64,000 bases of DNA, taken from Victivallales bacterium. Its GTDB lineage: Bacteria; Verrucomicrobiota; Lentisphaeria; Oligosphaerales; Oligosphaeraceae. Below are positions 34,151 through 43,836 of the stretch, piece after piece. How positions within the stretch are numbered: position 1 is the first letter of the stretch; every line of letters starts with the position of its first letter. Both the position numbers and the translations under genes were made by a program. Below the pieces are notes generated by a model. It was not told the DNA's origin and made no database searches. It saw only the letters and a program-made list of their open reading frames with translations. The stretch lies in contig JAFXUD010000076.1 in NCBI GenBank assembly GCA_017535315.1, positions 42,326 to 106,325 of the forward strand. Reading direction: 5' to 3'.

Positions 34151-37100
34151 CTATTTAACCGTGAAATCCACAGAAGCTTTCCGCTTGGAAACTGTATGGG
34201 TGATTTCAGCATGGTAGCTTCCTTTTGAGGCGTTGAATGGAATAAAAAGCTCATGCTCTCCTTCGTTTGCCTTCGTGCGGATATTCTTTGCGCAGCGTTC
34301 AATCTCCTTGCCATCAGGGCCGCAGAGGGTGAGATGGAAGGTCTGAGCACCCTCTGGGCCAGTTGCGGCAAAGCGGAAAACCGTCTTTTCACCGCAGCTT
34401 GCCTCTTTTGAGCCTGCCAGCGTGACATCGGCAACAGGTTTGGAAAGGACGCCGTAGATCATGCTCCAGCCAGGAATCATCTTCATATGGAAGGTGTCCG
34501 TGAAGCCCAGATATTTTCCAGAGCGCACTTCATAAACATGTCCTTTGGCTGGAATCTGAACGATGACATCATCTCCCTTGCTGAAGTCAAAGCGTCCAGG
34601 AACGTATCTGCTGGCGGGCTGATGAAAAGCATAGAATCGGTTGGGACCATCCTGGCGGAATCTGGCGTGACAGCCGTAGAGGGAGCCATTCTGCCGTTTG
34701 ACCTGTGCAAATGGGGGGACACCCGCCTTGAGCAGGTTTTCGCCGATAACACCTTGCCAAAGCTCCTGGAACTGCGCCTCGCCTTCGGTGGCGGATGCCA
34801 CCTCGCCACCTTCACCGCCCATCTGGATGCTGCTGTAGCGGCTGATGAGCAAATTGGCGAGGAAAGCTCCCCCCTTGCCGCAGGATTTGAACTGGCAGGT
34901 TGGAAGCCCAGCTTCAGCGGTTTCAAAAAGGGCATCGCGCCCAGGCAGTTTGATAAACTTGGGCGCAATGCGGTCTGTGCAAGGAGCAAACAGCTTGTTC
35001 AACGCTGCGGAATTGCGCCGTTTGCCATGCTCGTCGAAGCGTCCAGGCGCGACATCGGCTATGATTGTACCGCCGCGTTCCACAAATTGAACAAAGGCAT
35101 CGACCTCCTTGTCGGAAAGGGCCAGCGCCATCGGCAGGATGACCACCTTGTATTGAGGCGGAATGCCGTTCTCGACAATCTCCTCTCCCGCGAGGAAACG
35201 GGATTCGATTTTGAGGTCGCCTAGCAGTTTCATCCATGACGTCTGGGTATCCTGCCAGACCTGCTCTCCGATGGTGCAGATGGCCGTGAAAAGCGAGGGC
35301 ATGGAGAAGAAGACGGCGACGTCGGGGGTGTTTTGTGCCTCAAGCCACATTTTGCCGATGCCGCTCTTAATCTCCTTCAAGGAGCGGGAGTAGTATTTCA
35401 GGTTGTCGGTGATTTTCCAGTCGCCGCAGATGGAGCATCCATACCAGTGATAGGCCAGATTGCCTCCGTTGAGCAAGGTGAACCACATGGTATCGTAGTT
35501 ATAGGGTTCGTAGTCGATGTGGCCGTGGGTGTAGCCGCCACCGCACTGTCCTGCCAGCAACTGCCTTTCGCCGAAGTCGTTGATCATAGTGGTTTGGACA
35601 CCTGCATAGTATCCCATGTTATGGCAGTATTTGATGATTTCCCACCAGTTGTAGCCATATCCAGGACGTTGCGTGCCCGTGAGGCCGAGTTTCGCGTCTG
35701 GCACAAGGGCAGCCAGCTCATCCCGCATGGTGCCGAAGAAGTTTCTGGCGAATGATTTGCTCATGAAGAACTTGTGGTCCACCCAGGAGGCAAGGTTGTC
35801 CAGGGAGACCAGCTCATTCCGCTGCTTGGGCACGACCTCGTCAAAGCTGTGGAATGAACTCTCCCATTCCTTGTTCAGTGCATCGATGGTGTGGTATTGC
35901 GCCTCCAAATCACGACGGAACTCCGCCAGGCAGGTGGGGGAGCAGCAGACCGATTGGCCAAGGAACATCTCATCGCCTGCCCAGAGATTGCTCACATCAT
36001 AGTACACCATGTTGTTTTGCTCGACCATCAAGACGGTGTCGTCATGGAGTTCCTTTTTAAACTCGGGGGAGGAAAAGCAGGGGGTGCGGACTGGTTCGGT
36101 TTCGACATCTCCACGATACTTTCTGAACCAGGTCTTGTCGTCGCCACGGCGGGGTATGGGAATCAGGTTGTTGCTTCGGAAGTTGCGGTAGAGAGAGGTG
36201 CGCGTGCGACGCGGGTCCCCTGAGATGATGAAGTCGAAGCCAAGGCCTCGGATGGCCTCGGTGGCGACGGGGCCATGGTTGATGAAACCGTGATACTCCT
36301 GTAAATCCACAGGCAGCCCCGTAACGGAGAACTCGCCCCAACCGAATGCAGCGGGCTTCCCCTGCCTGAAGGTTCTGACGCGGACATAGTTCAGAAGCGT
36401 GTGGAGGTCTGGAAGGTTGACGGCGAAGGCCGTGTTTCCGCCAGGCACGCAGTTTTCGCGGAAGACCACTTCTCCATGGCTGTTTTCAATCTCCACCGTG
36501 AAATTGCAATCTGCGGGAATGCCCCTCACCTTGAAGCTCACAGGGGTAGGCCAGCGGAAAATGCGGTCTGGTGCGTCAAAGAGAACCTCGGGGGCGGCGT
36601 CGCCTGGAAGCACGACCTTGGCACCGCCCGCATCCACTACCTTGTTGTCTTCAGAGAGAAGGCGAAGGTACAGAAGAAGCTCCCCTGCGGGCAGTCCATC
36701 GACAGGCAGAGGAATGGTTTCGGTGCCACCTTTCAGCGAAACAAGCACGGTTTTCACAGCCAGTTTGTCGCGGTTGCAGGTGTGGAAGGCAAGTTCTAGA
36801 GAGCCTTTGAAGGGAGCTGCGCTGGTCATCTCCACGCCGTTGAGGCTGGCTCCTTGTAGGAAGGTGCTTGGGATGATGCCTCCTAGGCGGCGCAGGACCG
36901 CCATGTCGATCTGGTGGTCGAACTCATACCACGGGAAGTCGCGTCCATATAGGTTTGGTATCCCTCCTGCGCTTAACAAGGGGGCAGGGATGAAGGCGGC
37001 AAAGTTCGGGAAGTTTTTGTTGCGGACGGCGATCAGGGAGTCGCCGTTTTTGTGCCATTGGATGCTGAAGCCCTTGGGATTGGTGGTGCGCATCATAGGA

Positions 37101-39346
37101 ATCAGGGGGGAGATGGCGTCGCGCGCTTTCTGGCCAAGCAGTTCCTGGGGGGTGTTCAGGCAATGGAAGAGATAGAGATTCGTGCCTTGCGCCTGCCATG
37201 CGCGCAGGATGGGGATGAACTCTTCGCCTGCATCGTCGAAATTGAACTCCATAATGCAGACAATGCCTGGTCGGGGGGATAGCTCTTTCAGGCAAGCAAG
37301 GGTGTAGTCCGAAAGGCGATGGTCAAACGTCGTTCCCTGAACGGAATAGGCTCCTTTGTCACCGTGCGAAATTGAGAGTATTTTGCGGATGAGGGGGATG
37401 TGACGGAACGTCAAATCGTTTCGCTGGGCCAATTCCACAAGCTTGCGCCTTCCGATGCCCGTTGTGATTTTGGTATCCACGTTGGTGAGGAAAAGCACTT
37501 CGCCAGTCTGCTGGGCCGCGGGCTTGAACCAGGTCTCATGTGGCGAACCATTTTCCATGGAAATCGGCTCCAGCAGGGAAAGGGGAAGGCGCCAGGTTTC
37601 TTCAAGCTCCTTCTTGGCTGTATCGCGAATGCTTTGCTTGGCGGTGGAACGTGGTGCAGAACAAATGTTTAAGTCATCAAGCAGCAACTCCTGCTGCTCC
37701 TTGCCTCCGTTGCGGATTAAAAGCCGAATGAGGGCGGCATTTTCGGGCATGCGGAACTTGCCTTCAATTCTCCTCCAGTCAAAAGGGCGGTCCGAGGCTA
37801 AGAGATTCTTTCTAAGCTCCTTCAAAATTTGGCCATCCGCGCTGAAGAAAGTGACGCTTGCACGGGACATGTCGCCTCCCTGGATGGATTTTGCGCGGAA
37901 ACTGATGGTGTATTCCTCGCCTGGCTCTGGAATGAAATCCCAGAAGGCTGAACCAAGCTTGAGGGCGCGACCTTCCGTGCCAGGCGCGGATTCAAGCCAT
38001 GCACTGCCAAGCTCTTTTCGGCCAACTAAAAGAGCTCCTTCAGGCAAATTGGTCTTTTTCGAATCGGCGCGTTCAAAACCAGAGTTGAGGAAAAGCGAAC
38101 CTCCATCAGGCAGAGTTTCCGCCTTGACCTCTCTTCCGTTTTTATCGCCAATGGCGATGCGGCAGGGAAAAGCCACTTTACCATAGGTGCGGAAGGGCTC
38201 CATCTTCTGCACGAGATAACCGTTTTCAATCACATTCCAGGCACGTCCTTTGTTTTGGGACATGCCACCATCGGGCAGCAGACCAGAAACTTTGAGCATC
38301 AGGTAATCCCCCTGGCGGAAAAACTCCACGGGGCGGTCCACTGAATGGCAGCCGTTTTCAATTTGATAGACGGCAAGAGGCTGATCACGTATATCGGCTG
38401 GCATGATGACGCTACGCCAGGAGTCGTTGAACTGGCGGTTGAAGCAGACGTCAATGAACTTCTCAAGTGGACGAATGCCGCCTTTGAAAGGGTGAATGAC
38501 GGCCTTGGGTTTGTTTTTGTTCAATCGCTCCACCTGCACGGGTAGCACACCCTGCAGAGGGGTCTTGCGTATGGGCACGCTCGCCACGCATCCCGCAACA
38601 TCCGAAGTGAAGACAACCTTGATTTCGAATGTATGGCTTTCGCCTGGCGAAAGCTGGTGCTGCATGCTGAAAAACTCCTGCGTGTAACCGCCAAACGGTC
38701 CCCGCAGTATCCAATTCAGCACACCAGCGGTTTCAGTTTCGGGCAAAATGATGACGGCACCATCGTTCTTGTCATCGCGCACGGCAAGGAATGGACGCTC
38801 AGGAGCCTGGGTGAAAAAAGACTTCTCATCAGAGGCGAACTCCTTGAAGGAGTCCTTGGTGGGATGGAGATAATTGTTGACTGTATTCTCGCGTAGCAGG
38901 AAGGCGCGGGTGTTCAATGAAACGTCCAAGGGCTTTGTGCCTGTGTTCCGCAACTCCCATTGAAGCGTAATCTCAGGCTTTGTCTTGGAGAAGGTATAGG
39001 TCTTCTCCAGTCTCAACCCAGGATAGGCCAGGCTGCGCAGAGAAAAGGCCACTTTGGTGCCTAGGTTGTCAAAGGTCATTTCCCGCAAGGCGTAATCAAG
39101 TTGCTTGGTGTACTCGATGAGCTGGGTGTCTTCACCTTGGTTCTGCCCCAACTGGTCGTCAAAGCAGGACTGTTTTTCAATGCAGGTACACCACTGCTTA
39201 CCCTGTACGGACAATTTGGTCAGCACCGCCCCGCATGGGTTAATTTCCGCCTCGAATACCCCGTTTTTGACTTCAACGGCCAAAAGCATGGCGGATACAG
39301 GAAAGAGCATCAATGCTAAAAATGTCGTCAGTTTTTTCATGGTCAC
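34151..39346 (-). CDS. Giant secreted GH42-like beta-galactosidase-type protein, 1731 aa
   Basis: A very large exported protein (signal MKKLTTFLALMLFPVSAMLLA). The first 280 residues are a beta-sandwich-like domain. Residues about 400-560 look like a carbohydrate-binding sandwich, and about 600-1000 are unassigned. From about 1090 a GH42-like barrel is suggested by YYDVSNLWAGDEMFLGQ, CCSPTCLAEFRRDLEAQY with LNKEWESSF, WWEIIKYCHNMGY, and HIDYEPYNYDTMW. DVAVFFSMPS then resembles the beta-galactosidase trimerisation domain, with a glutamine-amidotransferase-like fold near 1380. GH42 enzymes cleave terminal galactosides; substrate is not certain. The frame starts GTG (39346) with AGGTG before it; ATG two codons later is an alternative. 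Confidence 0.7.
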   Translation of the reverse strand: MTMKKLTTFLALMLFPVSAMLLAVEVKNGVFEAEINPCGAVLTKLSVQGKQWCTCIEKQSCFDDQLGQNQGEDTQLIEYTKQLDYALREMTFDNLGTKVAFSLRSLAYPGLRLEKTYTFSKTKPEITLQWELRNTGTKPLDVSLNTRAFLLRENTVNNYLHPTKDSFKEFASDEKSFFTQAPERPFLAVRDDKNDGAVIILPETETAGVLNWILRGPFGGYTQEFFSMQHQLSPGESHTFEIKVVFTSDVAGCVASVPIRKTPLQGVLPVQVERLNKNKPKAVIHPFKGGIRPLEKFIDVCFNRQFNDSWRSVIMPADIRDQPLAVYQIENGCHSVDRPVEFFRQGDYLMLKVSGLLPDGGMSQNKGRAWNVIENGYLVQKMEPFRTYGKVAFPCRIAIGDKNGREVKAETLPDGGSLFLNSGFERADSKKTNLPEGALLVGRKELGSAWLESAPGTEGRALKLGSAFWDFIPEPGEEYTISFRAKSIQGGDMSRASVTFFSADGQILKELRKNLLASDRPFDWRRIEGKFRMPENAALIRLLIRNGGKEQQELLLDDLNICSAPRSTAKQSIRDTAKKELEETWRLPLSLLEPISMENGSPHETWFKPAAQQTGEVLFLTNVDTKITTGIGRRKLVELAQRNDLTFRHIPLIRKILSISHGDKGAYSVQGTTFDHRLSDYTLACLKELSPRPGIVCIMEFNFDDAGEEFIPILRAWQAQGTNLYLFHCLNTPQELLGQKARDAISPLIPMMRTTNPKGFSIQWHKNGDSLIAVRNKNFPNFAAFIPAPLLSAGGIPNLYGRDFPWYEFDHQIDMAVLRRLGGIIPSTFLQGASLNGVEMTSAAPFKGSLELAFHTCNRDKLAVKTVLVSLKGGTETIPLPVDGLPAGELLLYLRLLSEDNKVVDAGGAKVVLPGDAAPEVLFDAPDRIFRWPTPVSFKVRGIPADCNFTVEIENSHGEVVFRENCVPGGNTAFAVNLPDLHTLLNYVRVRTFRQGKPAAFGWGEFSVTGLPVDLQEYHGFINHGPVATEAIRGLGFDFIISGDPRRTRTSLYRNFRSNNLIPIPRRGDDKTWFRKYRGDVETEPVRTPCFSSPEFKKELHDDTVLMVEQNNMVYYDVSNLWAGDEMFLGQSVCCSPTCLAEFRRDLEAQYHTIDALNKEWESSFHSFDEVVPKQRNELVSLDNLASWVDHKFFMSKSFARNFFGTMRDELAALVPDAKLGLTGTQRPGYGYNWWEIIKYCHNMGYYAGVQTTMINDFGERQLLAGQCGGGYTHGHIDYEPYNYDTMWFTLLNGGNLAYHWYGCSICGDWKITDNLKYYSRSLKEIKSGIGKMWLEAQNTPDVAVFFSMPSLFTAICTIGEQVWQDTQTSWMKLLGDLKIESRFLAGEEIVENGIPPQYKVVILPMALALSDKEVDAFVQFVERGGTIIADVAPGRFDEHGKRRNSAALNKLFAPCTDRIAPKFIKLPGRDALFETAEAGLPTCQFKSCGKGGAFLANLLISRYSSIQMGGEGGEVASATEGEAQFQELWQGVIGENLLKAGVPPFAQVKRQNGSLYGCHARFRQDGPNRFYAFHQPASRYVPGRFDFSKGDDVIVQIPAKGHVYEVRSGKYLGFTDTFHMKMIPGWSMIYGVLSKPVADVTLAGSKEASCGEKTVFRFAATGPEGAQTFHLTLCGPDGKEIERCAKNIRTKANEGEHELFIPFNASKGSYHAEITHTVSKRKASVDFTVK

Positions 39347-39399
39347 GTCAGCACCTGTTGAAACGTTTTTTACTAATGCTGTGGCTAGGGATTAAGGAA

Positions 39400-39441
39400 A
39401 TTGCAAATTGCAACTTGCAAATTGCAAATTGCTAATTGCTA
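39400..39441. repeat. 7-nt tandem array, ATTGCAA type, six units
   Basis: Six contiguous heptads: ATTGCAA, ATTGCAA, CTTGCAA, ATTGCAA, ATTGCTA, ATTGCTA. The array lies between the stop of the isomerase at 39447 and the start of the GH42-like gene. No inverted arm is present here. Confidence 0.85.
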
Positions 39442-39446
39442 ATTAT

Positions 39447-40364
39447 TTATTTAAATCCGAGTTTTCTAAATGTCTCAATCTGCCTGGTGATGGAGTATCC
39501 ACCGACAGGGGCCATGAGACGTCCCGCCCAGTTGGTGCCTGTGTCGAAGCAGATTTCTGTCTGGAACTCTAGCATACGCGGACAGGCACGCAACTGCGGC
39601 ATGAGCTCTGACCAGTTGATGGTGCCGTCAAAGGGCATGGCATGCAGGTCGCCATAGCCGTTATTGTCGTGAATATGGGTTGTGACGACATGCTCGTGAA
39701 GAATGAGCAACGCATTGGGCTCCTGTACGAGCCCCTCCCACCAGGCACGTGCCATATAGGGTTCGTAAGATTCCATCTTCTTCCATGGCGCGGGGGCCAT
39801 GACGTTGGCATGCCCCGTGTCGTAACAGACCCCGATGTTTTTGGAGGAAAGAAATGGCGTGATGATGCCCAGCACCTCCTGCGGAGTGTTGGGCGGCTCG
39901 AAGCTGTTCTCGACGGCGATGATGATGCCAATGCGCTCTGCCTCGGGAAGCAGCTTCTCCAAGGTGCGGTGCGCGTTTTCGCGCAGTGGCGCCAGAGGAT
40001 GGTGGTCGTGGCAGTAGTGGGCAGCTCCCACGTGAACGGTATAGGTCTGGCTGCCGAACTCCGCCGCTATCTCCATGCAGCGGATATGCGCCTGAACCAT
40101 TATCGGCTGCTGCTCCTTCTCGGGGATGTTGATGTCATATGGACGCCCGCAAGGCGCATGCACGGAGACGAAACGCACGCCCATCTCGCGCGTGAGCTTT
40201 CTCATCGCTTCCAACCGCTCTGGGTTCTTCATCATCTCCAGCACCAGCTCGAACGTAAGCACGAAGGTATCGACTCCGTGGTCGAGATACTCGCGCATCA
40301 CACGCGGATAAAGTTCAAAGGGTAACTTTTTCCAAGGGTAATTGTAGCTGTATGTCTGTACCAT
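39447..40364 (-). CDS. Sugar phosphate isomerase/epimerase-like TIM-barrel protein
   Basis: A 305-residue xylose-isomerase-like barrel. Motifs are VRFVSVHAPCG, IIIAVENSFEPP (metal Glu), IGVCYDTGHANV (Asp, His), HIHDNNGYGDLHAMPFDGTINW (His and Asp), and a late Glu in LEFQTEI. These give a complete metal-binding set. The ATG at 40364 has AAGGA eight bases upstream, better than the ATG at 40397. It leads the cluster with the GH42-like protein, PfkB kinase and lipoprotein, suggesting it isomerises a sugar freed by them. Confidence 0.9.
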   Translation of the reverse strand: MVQTYSYNYPWKKLPFELYPRVMREYLDHGVDTFVLTFELVLEMMKNPERLEAMRKLTREMGVRFVSVHAPCGRPYDINIPEKEQQPIMVQAHIRCMEIAAEFGSQTYTVHVGAAHYCHDHHPLAPLRENAHRTLEKLLPEAERIGIIIAVENSFEPPNTPQEVLGIITPFLSSKNIGVCYDTGHANVMAPAPWKKMESYEPYMARAWWEGLVQEPNALLILHEHVVTTHIHDNNGYGDLHAMPFDGTINWSELMPQLRACPRMLEFQTEICFDTGTNWAGRLMAPVGGYSITRQIETFRKLGFK

Positions 40365-40470
40365 TGTGTGATTCCTTGGTTGCTTTGCGTTTTCCATAAT
40401 CTAATGTATATTCTTCCGCTTGCAACCTTATTGGGGAAAATTACCCAATGCAGGGGGCACCTCGCCGCCG

Positions 40471-41910
40471 TTACCCCCTTTCCGATGGCGTAATAATCAG
40501 CTTATCCAGCGTAATCTCCTGATTCACGACACCTCTTTTGTTGCCACCTGCGATGCCGAAGGTCGTTATTAGAACAAGCTGAAGGGATTTGTGCTTTGCG
40601 ATGCATGAGCGGATGGCTTGCAAGCGGTTGCGGAGCTTTAGCTCCTCCTCATGATTAAACGCATAACTCTCCTCTGTGAACTTAGCTTCGCAGACGGAAA
40701 CGGTGTTGTCTTTCCTGTCAATTAGCAAGTCAATCTGCGCCTTGCAATTGCCTTCTTCTTGAACTCGGTAGGCATATTCCTGGCTAGTGACCCCTTGAAT
40801 GCCAAGTGCCAGCTTGACTTGTTCGATATGGCTGAGTACAAGCAGTTCGAAAGTCAGTCCAGCCCATGCATAGAATTTGGATGACCCCTGAATGGATTGC
40901 CAATAGGCTACGTTGTTCTGGCTCTTGCCCTTGAGGAAATGCAAGTAGAAAAGAGTAAAAAAGTCAACGAGTTGATACATGGTTGTCTTGCGTCCTACAC
41001 TAAGCATTTCGTATTGGCGGATGAAACCGCAGTGCTCCAAATTCTCCAATATGGTGCTGAGACTGCCGCCCGATGAGAAGCCACAAGTTGTCTGAATCTC
41101 TTTGCGTGTCATGCCGTCTCGTCGATTGCCAAGTGCCTGAACCATCTTGACGTAATCCTGTGAATTATTGAAAAGAGCTGCATAGAGATTGTTGAACTCA
41201 TAGTGAAGTTCGCCATTTCTGTTAAAGAGAAGAATGTCAATGTTCTGTGAGAGGCTTAAGCTTTCATCTAACAAGCTGAGATAATACGGTATTCCGCCAA
41301 ATACCATATAGCAGACAGCCAGCTCGTAAGCGGATAGGCTAATGTGCTTTCTGCGCAGAAATAACTCTGTCTCCTCTAGAGTAAAAGGCTTGAGGAAGAT
41401 TTGCCGCGTCAACCTATTATGAAGACCGCCATGGTTGTTTATCAGCTTGTTCATTATCCAAGAGGTAGCTGAACCGCATACAATAAGCATGATGTCGTGT
41501 CTTCCAGAAGCCCAGCCATTCCAGAACCCCTCAAGTGCAGTAATAAAACTGGATTTTGGAGTGTCCATCCACGGCAGTTCATCCAGGAAGACGACTTTTC
41601 TTTTGCTTTGTTTTTTCTGCAGAAACTCTATCAGTGCCTCGAAGGCCTCCTGCCAGTTTTTGATTTTTGAAGGTAGCTTCGCCCCAGAGCGTTGCAGTGC
41701 GTTTTGGAAGTTTTCAAGTTGCTGTGCGGTGCTACAGTTTGCCAGCCCAGCGACGGCAAAGGTAAAATGCTTCTCAAAACATTCTCGCACTAGAAAGGTC
41801 TTTCCAACGCGGCGACGCCCATAGATGGCAACAAACTCCGATGCATCGGAACGGTATAGCGCTTCTAGAATTTGCAGCTCTTTTCCCCTGCCAATTATTC
41901 TCTGTTTCAT
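40471..41910 (-). CDS. AAA ATPase with C-terminal DUF234-like nuclease-fold domain
   Basis: A 479-residue protein of the archaeal-type ATPase family. Walker A is GRRRVGKTF (about 31-39) and Walker B KVVFLDELPW (about 104-113). A winged-helix segment follows (TRKEIQTTCGFSSGGSLSTILENLEHCGFI). The C-terminal domain has QIDLLIDRKDNTVSVCEAKF, a D-(x)n-ExK arrangement typical of restriction-endonuclease-like folds. Such genes are often solitary and variable between strains, and their function is unknown. The base composition is more AT-rich than the neighbouring operons, consistent with transfer (by eye). Confidence 0.88.
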   Translation of the reverse strand: MKQRIIGRGKELQILEALYRSDASEFVAIYGRRRVGKTFLVRECFEKHFTFAVAGLANCSTAQQLENFQNALQRSGAKLPSKIKNWQEAFEALIEFLQKKQSKRKVVFLDELPWMDTPKSSFITALEGFWNGWASGRHDIMLIVCGSATSWIMNKLINNHGGLHNRLTRQIFLKPFTLEETELFLRRKHISLSAYELAVCYMVFGGIPYYLSLLDESLSLSQNIDILLFNRNGELHYEFNNLYAALFNNSQDYVKMVQALGNRRDGMTRKEIQTTCGFSSGGSLSTILENLEHCGFIRQYEMLSVGRKTTMYQLVDFFTLFYLHFLKGKSQNNVAYWQSIQGSSKFYAWAGLTFELLVLSHIEQVKLALGIQGVTSQEYAYRVQEEGNCKAQIDLLIDRKDNTVSVCEAKFTEESYAFNHEEELKLRNRLQAIRSCIAKHKSLQLVLITTFGIAGGNKRGVVNQEITLDKLIITPSERG

Positions 41911-42328
41911 ATCGAAAAATCACTTGTTTTTTCAATGATTAGTTTTTCACAACTCTTTTAGTAACATAGTATAAAATATGAATATAGCAAATGAAATAAT
42001 TGAAAATAGCCAGCCAAAAAGAAGAAAAAAACGCGATTTTGGCTGGATATAATGGTGTTTTGGTCAGAAGTAGGCATGGTTTTCCGACGACGGGCCATTA
42101 TCGTTACACCCCTTCCAATGAACGAGAGCATCGTCATTACCTCTTGTTTGTCGCGTTGCAAGGAGTCTTTGGTGTGAGTACGTTTTTCCGACGGCACGGA
42201 CGCCGTTGCTACTCTCATTTATCGCTTTCCAATTTGAAAATAGGCAATGAGGTATTATCTTAAGTTATATTGGAGACATTAAGGAATAAAGTACAATATC
42301 CACACAACATTAAACACAAGGAGCAATT
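41911..42328. other. Intergenic region upstream of the PDH operon, two repeat copies
   Basis: No convincing gene. Two inverted copies of the dispersed repeat occur: 42080-42108 (complement GTAACGATAATGGCCCGTCG) and a more diverged 42183-42212. A weak promoter may lie at 42234-42261 (TTGAAA, 16 bases, TATCTT) before the E2 gene, whose start has AAGGAG nearby. The small ORF on the minus strand at 41958-42218 is rejected. Confidence 0.5.
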
Positions 42329-43711
42329 ATGGCAAAAGCAGTGGTGATGCCCAAAGCGGGCAATTCCGTTGAAGAGTGCGTTCTTTCCAAATGGCGCGTC
42401 AAGGTTGGCGACCAGGTCAAAAAAGGTGATATCATAGCGGACATCGAGACGGACAAGTCGTCCATCGAAGTGGAATGCACCGAGGACGGTACTGTCCTGG
42501 CGCTTTTCTGCAACGAAGGCGACATGGTTCCCGTGCTGGTCAACATCATGGCCGTCGGCAATCCTGGCGAGGACTTCAGTGCCCTGAAGCCCAGCGGAGA
42601 AGCCGCTCCAGCCGCCGAAGCCGCTCCAGCAACCCCCGCAGCTGCTCCTGCAGCCGCCCCTGTAGTCGAAGCCGCACCTGCCGCTGCCGCCCCCGTTGCC
42701 GCCACGGACAATGGCCCAATGAGCCCCCGTGCCCGCAAGTTCGTCGCCGAGCATCCGTTTGTGGTGCCCTCCATCCAGGGAAGCGGCGCGAATGGCCGCA
42801 TCATGGAGCAGGATGTCGCCGCCGCCTATCAAACCAGCCCGCACCTGAGTTCCACCGCCGCTGCCATGATGGCTGACGGCGTTGCTGCCCCCGCCGCAGG
42901 CACTGGCCCCAACGGCATGATTACCGCTGCCGACATGGGCGCGAAACCCGCTGCCGCTCCAGCTGCCGCTGCCCCAACTGCTGCTCCTGCTGCCGCCGCC
43001 CCCGCAGCCGACGTCATCACCGAGAAGCCCTTCCCGCAGATCCGCAAGATCATCGCGAAGAGGCTGCTTGAATCCCTGCAGACCTCCGCGCAATATACCC
43101 TCATGTCCGAAGCGGACGTCAGTGGCCTGCTGGCTCTCCGCGCGAAGATCAAGGCGCAGGGCGAAAAGCTCGGTCTGGCAAACATCAACATTGGCGACAT
43201 GGTGATGTACGCTGTCATCAAGGCATTGCAGAAGCACCCCGAGATGAACGGCGAGTTCTCCAACAACGTCGTGAAGCTGCACAGCGCCATCAACATGGGC
43301 TTCGCGTGCGACACGCCCCGCGGCCTGATGGTCCCCGTCCTCCACAACTCGCAGACGATGAGCCTGGCGGAAATGTGCAAGCGCGTCAAGGTGCTGGCAA
43401 AGCAGGCCAACGACGGCAACCTGAACCCCGATCTGATGACGGGCGGCACCTTCACGGTCTCCAACCTGGGCGCGTTCGGCATCACGAACTTCACGCCTGT
43501 CTTCACGGTACCGCAGCTGGCCATCCTGGGCGTCGGCAAGACGCTGCTGCGCCCCGTGCGTAGCGCCTCGGGCGAAATCGTCTATAAGGACTACATGCAG
43601 TTCTCGCTGACGATGAACCACATGGTGATTGACGGTGCGCCTGGCGCGCGCTTCCTCCAGACCCTGAAGGACATCATCGAGAACTTTGAACTGGTCTGCA
43701 TCGCAGGCTGA
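42329..43711 (+). CDS. Dihydrolipoamide acetyltransferase, E2 of pyruvate dehydrogenase type
   Basis: The 460-residue core subunit of a 2-oxoacid dehydrogenase complex, passing the acyl group from E1 to CoA. One lipoyl domain occupies residues 1-80 with the lipoylated Lys43 in ETDKSS. After an Ala/Pro linker comes a peripheral-subunit-binding domain (SPRARKFVAEHP to GANGRIMEQDV, about 131-165), and a second, degenerate-looking copy (about 170-200, GTGPNGMITAADM). The catalytic domain ends with NHMVIDGAPGARF, carrying the HxxxDG active-site motif at about His431. The first gene of an E2-E3-E1 operon; pyruvate is the likely but not proven substrate. Confidence 0.93.
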   Translation: MAKAVVMPKAGNSVEECVLSKWRVKVGDQVKKGDIIADIETDKSSIEVECTEDGTVLALFCNEGDMVPVLVNIMAVGNPGEDFSALKPSGEAAPAAEAAPATPAAAPAAAPVVEAAPAAAAPVAATDNGPMSPRARKFVAEHPFVVPSIQGSGANGRIMEQDVAAAYQTSPHLSSTAAAMMADGVAAPAAGTGPNGMITAADMGAKPAAAPAAAAPTAAPAAAAPAADVITEKPFPQIRKIIAKRLLESLQTSAQYTLMSEADVSGLLALRAKIKAQGEKLGLANINIGDMVMYAVIKALQKHPEMNGEFSNNVVKLHSAINMGFACDTPRGLMVPVLHNSQTMSLAEMCKRVKVLAKQANDGNLNPDLMTGGTFTVSNLGAFGITNFTPVFTVPQLAILGVGKTLLRPVRSASGEIVYKDYMQFSLTMNHMVIDGAPGARFLQTLKDIIENFELVCIAG

Positions 43712-43713
43712 GT

Positions 43714-43806
43714 AATTAGGGACTAGGGATTAGGGGTTAGGGATTAGTTAGTGGTTAGCAATTAGCATTCAATTACTAACCCCTAGTCCCTAATCCCTAA
43801 CCCCTA
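43714..43806. repeat. 7-nt tandem array with inverted complement between E2 and E3 genes
   Basis: Heptads of TTAGGGA/CTAGGGA type start three bases after the E2 stop and run to about 43750. The complements (CCCCTAG, TCCCTAA) run from about 43778 to 43806, ending 30 bases before the E3 start. A long stem can form inside the operon. Confidence 0.8.
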
Positions 43807-43836
43807 TCAACATAGATACTTTTTGGAGGCAAGAAA

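Noticed and set aside
41958..42218. Small 86-codon minus-strand gene
   Set aside because: No SD, no motif, poly-Phe tail from an A-rich stretch, and it overlaps two repeat copies.
42260..43621. 453-codon minus-strand frame
   Set aside because: Antisense to the E2 gene; Gly/Ser-rich stretch mirrors the Ala/Pro linker codons.
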